Below are positions 63,187-64,000 of a stretch of 64,000 nucleotides of DNA, in pieces. The translations under genes and the position numbers were made by a program. Under the pieces are notes generated by a model. It did not search any database, had not been told where the DNA came from, and worked only from the letters and a program-made list of their open reading frames with translations. Positions within the stretch are counted from its first letter, which is position 1; each line of letters begins with the position of its first letter. This DNA comes from CAVSJA01 sp963728145 (lineage in GTDB: Bacteria; Bacteroidota; Bacteroidia; Chitinophagales; Chitinophagaceae), in the NCBI GenBank assembly GCA_963728145.1, contig CAVSJA010000006.1, positions 310,001 to 374,000 of the forward strand, written 5' to 3'.

Positions 63187-63309
63187 ATGAAAATTACAAA
63201 GATCATTCTCTGTATGGCGTTAATTGCTTTCCTGGCATCCTGTGCCAGAGCTATAACCCCTTTTGAGGCCGCAAATGGTAAAGCCAGATGTGGTAGGACA
63301 ATCCGGTAA
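63187..63309 (+). CDS. Very small lipoprotein (40 aa)
   Basis: 40 codons: MKITKIILCMALIAFLASC with a lipobox (LASC, Cys19), then a short mature part with ARAITPFEAANGKARCGRTIR. N-region lysines, hydrophobic core and Cys make a plausible lipoprotein of ~22 residues. It is too short for routine gene finding. It ends 6 bases from the convergent gene at 63316. Function unknown; small lipoproteins ending in a Cys/Arg-rich tail are seen in relatives as far as I recall, but this was not checked. Confidence 0.6.
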   Translation: MKITKIILCMALIAFLASCARAITPFEAANGKARCGRTIR

Positions 63310-63315
63310 TTTCCT

Positions 63316-64000
63316 TTAGTCTTTATTGAAACTGTTGAAAGCAGCCTTGAGCTGGCTTGGATTATATTGTCTGATCTTAACTGAATCAAGCTGGTTCAAT
63401 ATTATCGTTGGCTCAAGGCTCTTTAGATTGGATTGAATGAATCCTGCAAGTCTGCTTACCATGGCAGTGTCCCAACCAGGGTATTTGATCTGGTCGCCGG
63501 TTTTAAGGTAATTGAGCCTAACAACTGTGTCATTGATTACCTCAAAATGATTAGTGGTTTTAGTTGCTTCAGGATGTTCGCCAGCAATGCGACAGACTTT
63601 ATCATTCATCCAAACAGAGTCGGGTAATCCGGAAATCGCACCTATTACGGCGCCGTTTCGGAATACCACAGGATCATTGAATAAAGGCAATAACAGATCC
63701 AATTCAATTGGGTAATCTTTTATTAAGTCGGGTTTGAATTCTTCGTTCTGTACATCAAGTGTATAAACTGCTCTTTTAACTGGTGGTATTCCATACTGAA
63801 CGCTATTCTCCACCTGGCGTGGTCGCACAGCTACTGTAATCTGCTTATTGGTAAAGAATGGAAGTATTTCCATGTATTGCAACAAATCAAAGTATTTCTC
63901 TTTAGAAGCCACTGACCAGTCACAATCGATATGAATAATCTTTTCATTTATGATGTCAAACTGATCAAGCCTGGTTTTTAATAGCATCATTATACGGTCT
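63316..64000 (-). CDS. Protein of unknown function, N-terminus outside window
   Basis: Frame open to the window end (in-frame D-R-I ahead of MMLLKTRLDQFD), so the start lies beyond 64000. The ~228 visible residues contain IIHIDCDWSVASKEKYFDLLQYMEILP, ITVAVRPRQVEN, and GIPPVKRAVYTLDVQNEE; the pattern DCDW-(S/T)xxxxxKYFxLL and VxxRxHQV-like recurs in a family of exported Bacteroidota proteins of unknown role that I recall only by pattern. The C-terminal half has SGLPDSVW, HFEVINDTVVRLNYLK and GWDTAMVSRLAGFIQSNL. No catalytic motif is recognised. Confidence 0.65.
   Translation of the reverse strand, partial: DRIMMLLKTRLDQFDIINEKIIHIDCDWSVASKEKYFDLLQYMEILPFFTNKQITVAVRPRQVENSVQYGIPPVKRAVYTLDVQNEEFKPDLIKDYPIELDLLLPLFNDPVVFRNGAVIGAISGLPDSVWMNDKVCRIAGEHPEATKTTNHFEVINDTVVRLNYLKTGDQIKYPGWDTAMVSRLAGFIQSNLKSLEPTIILNQLDSVKIRQYNPSQLKAAFNSFNKD

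Overview
The window looks like a chromosomal segment of a Bacteroidota bacterium, most likely from the Chitinophagaceae or a close relative. The evidence is: an arginine operon with an N-acylornithine (rather than ornithine) carbamoyltransferase; a PcrB/GGGP-synthase-type gene; a secreted ELWxxDGT-repeat protein with a type IX secretion C-terminal domain; PorT-like outer-membrane barrels; propeller-type histidine kinases; few Shine-Dalgarno sites; and two matches to the Bacteroidota -7 element TAnnTTTG. No tRNA, rRNA, CRISPR array, transposase or integrase was found.

Layout. 0-3.5 kb: the end of a pirin gene, an L,D-transpeptidase-like protein, and a PorT-like barrel flanked by two related secreted proteins. 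3.6-6.3 kb: a TPR histidine kinase and LuxR-type regulator. 6.3-13.7 kb: a minus-strand operon of one large fibre with a self-cleaving S74 chaperone domain and three ~490-aa paralogues, followed by the ELWxxDGT protein. 15.9-22.8 kb: a LuxR-type regulator with two propeller histidine kinases, the second split by a frameshift. 22.9-33.7 kb: mostly small exported or housekeeping proteins (amidotransferase, agmatine-deiminase-like lipoprotein, VOC, NTF2-like, two serine hydrolases). 33.9-38.5 kb: a TPR-CHAT protease facing an ECF sigma factor and its membrane-spanning anti-sigma-like partner. 39.5-45.3 kb: dxs, a LytS/LytR-type pair, an M28 peptidase. 45.3-46.5 kb: a mobile-mystery A/B (HTH/Fic) cassette with a four-operator array. 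46.6-55.6 kb: the arginine operon with a candidate leader peptide. 55.8-57.5 kb: pcrB and an alpha/beta hydrolase. 58.2-61.6 kb: B12-dependent ribonucleotide reductase interrupted by four single-base insertions. 61.8-64 kb: an SGNH-like protein, a 40-aa lipoprotein and the C-terminal part of an exported-family protein.

The most interesting candidates are (1) the TPR-CHAT / sigma / anti-sigma-like locus, whose predicted topologies would let the protease meet the anti-sigma in the periplasm, and which resembles the logic of the type III-E CRISPR Csx29-Csx30-sigma pathway but has no CRISPR; (2) four TTAGC-N6-GCTAA palindromes spaced exactly 32 bp apart upstream of the mobile-mystery pair; (3) a 43-codon reading frame ending in VPVRVRR-stop ahead of the arginine operon, with hairpins after it; and (4) a set of intergenic arrays made of short repeated words, often arranged as long inverted repeats at gene ends. 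All functional statements are inferred from sequence reading only; no database search was run.
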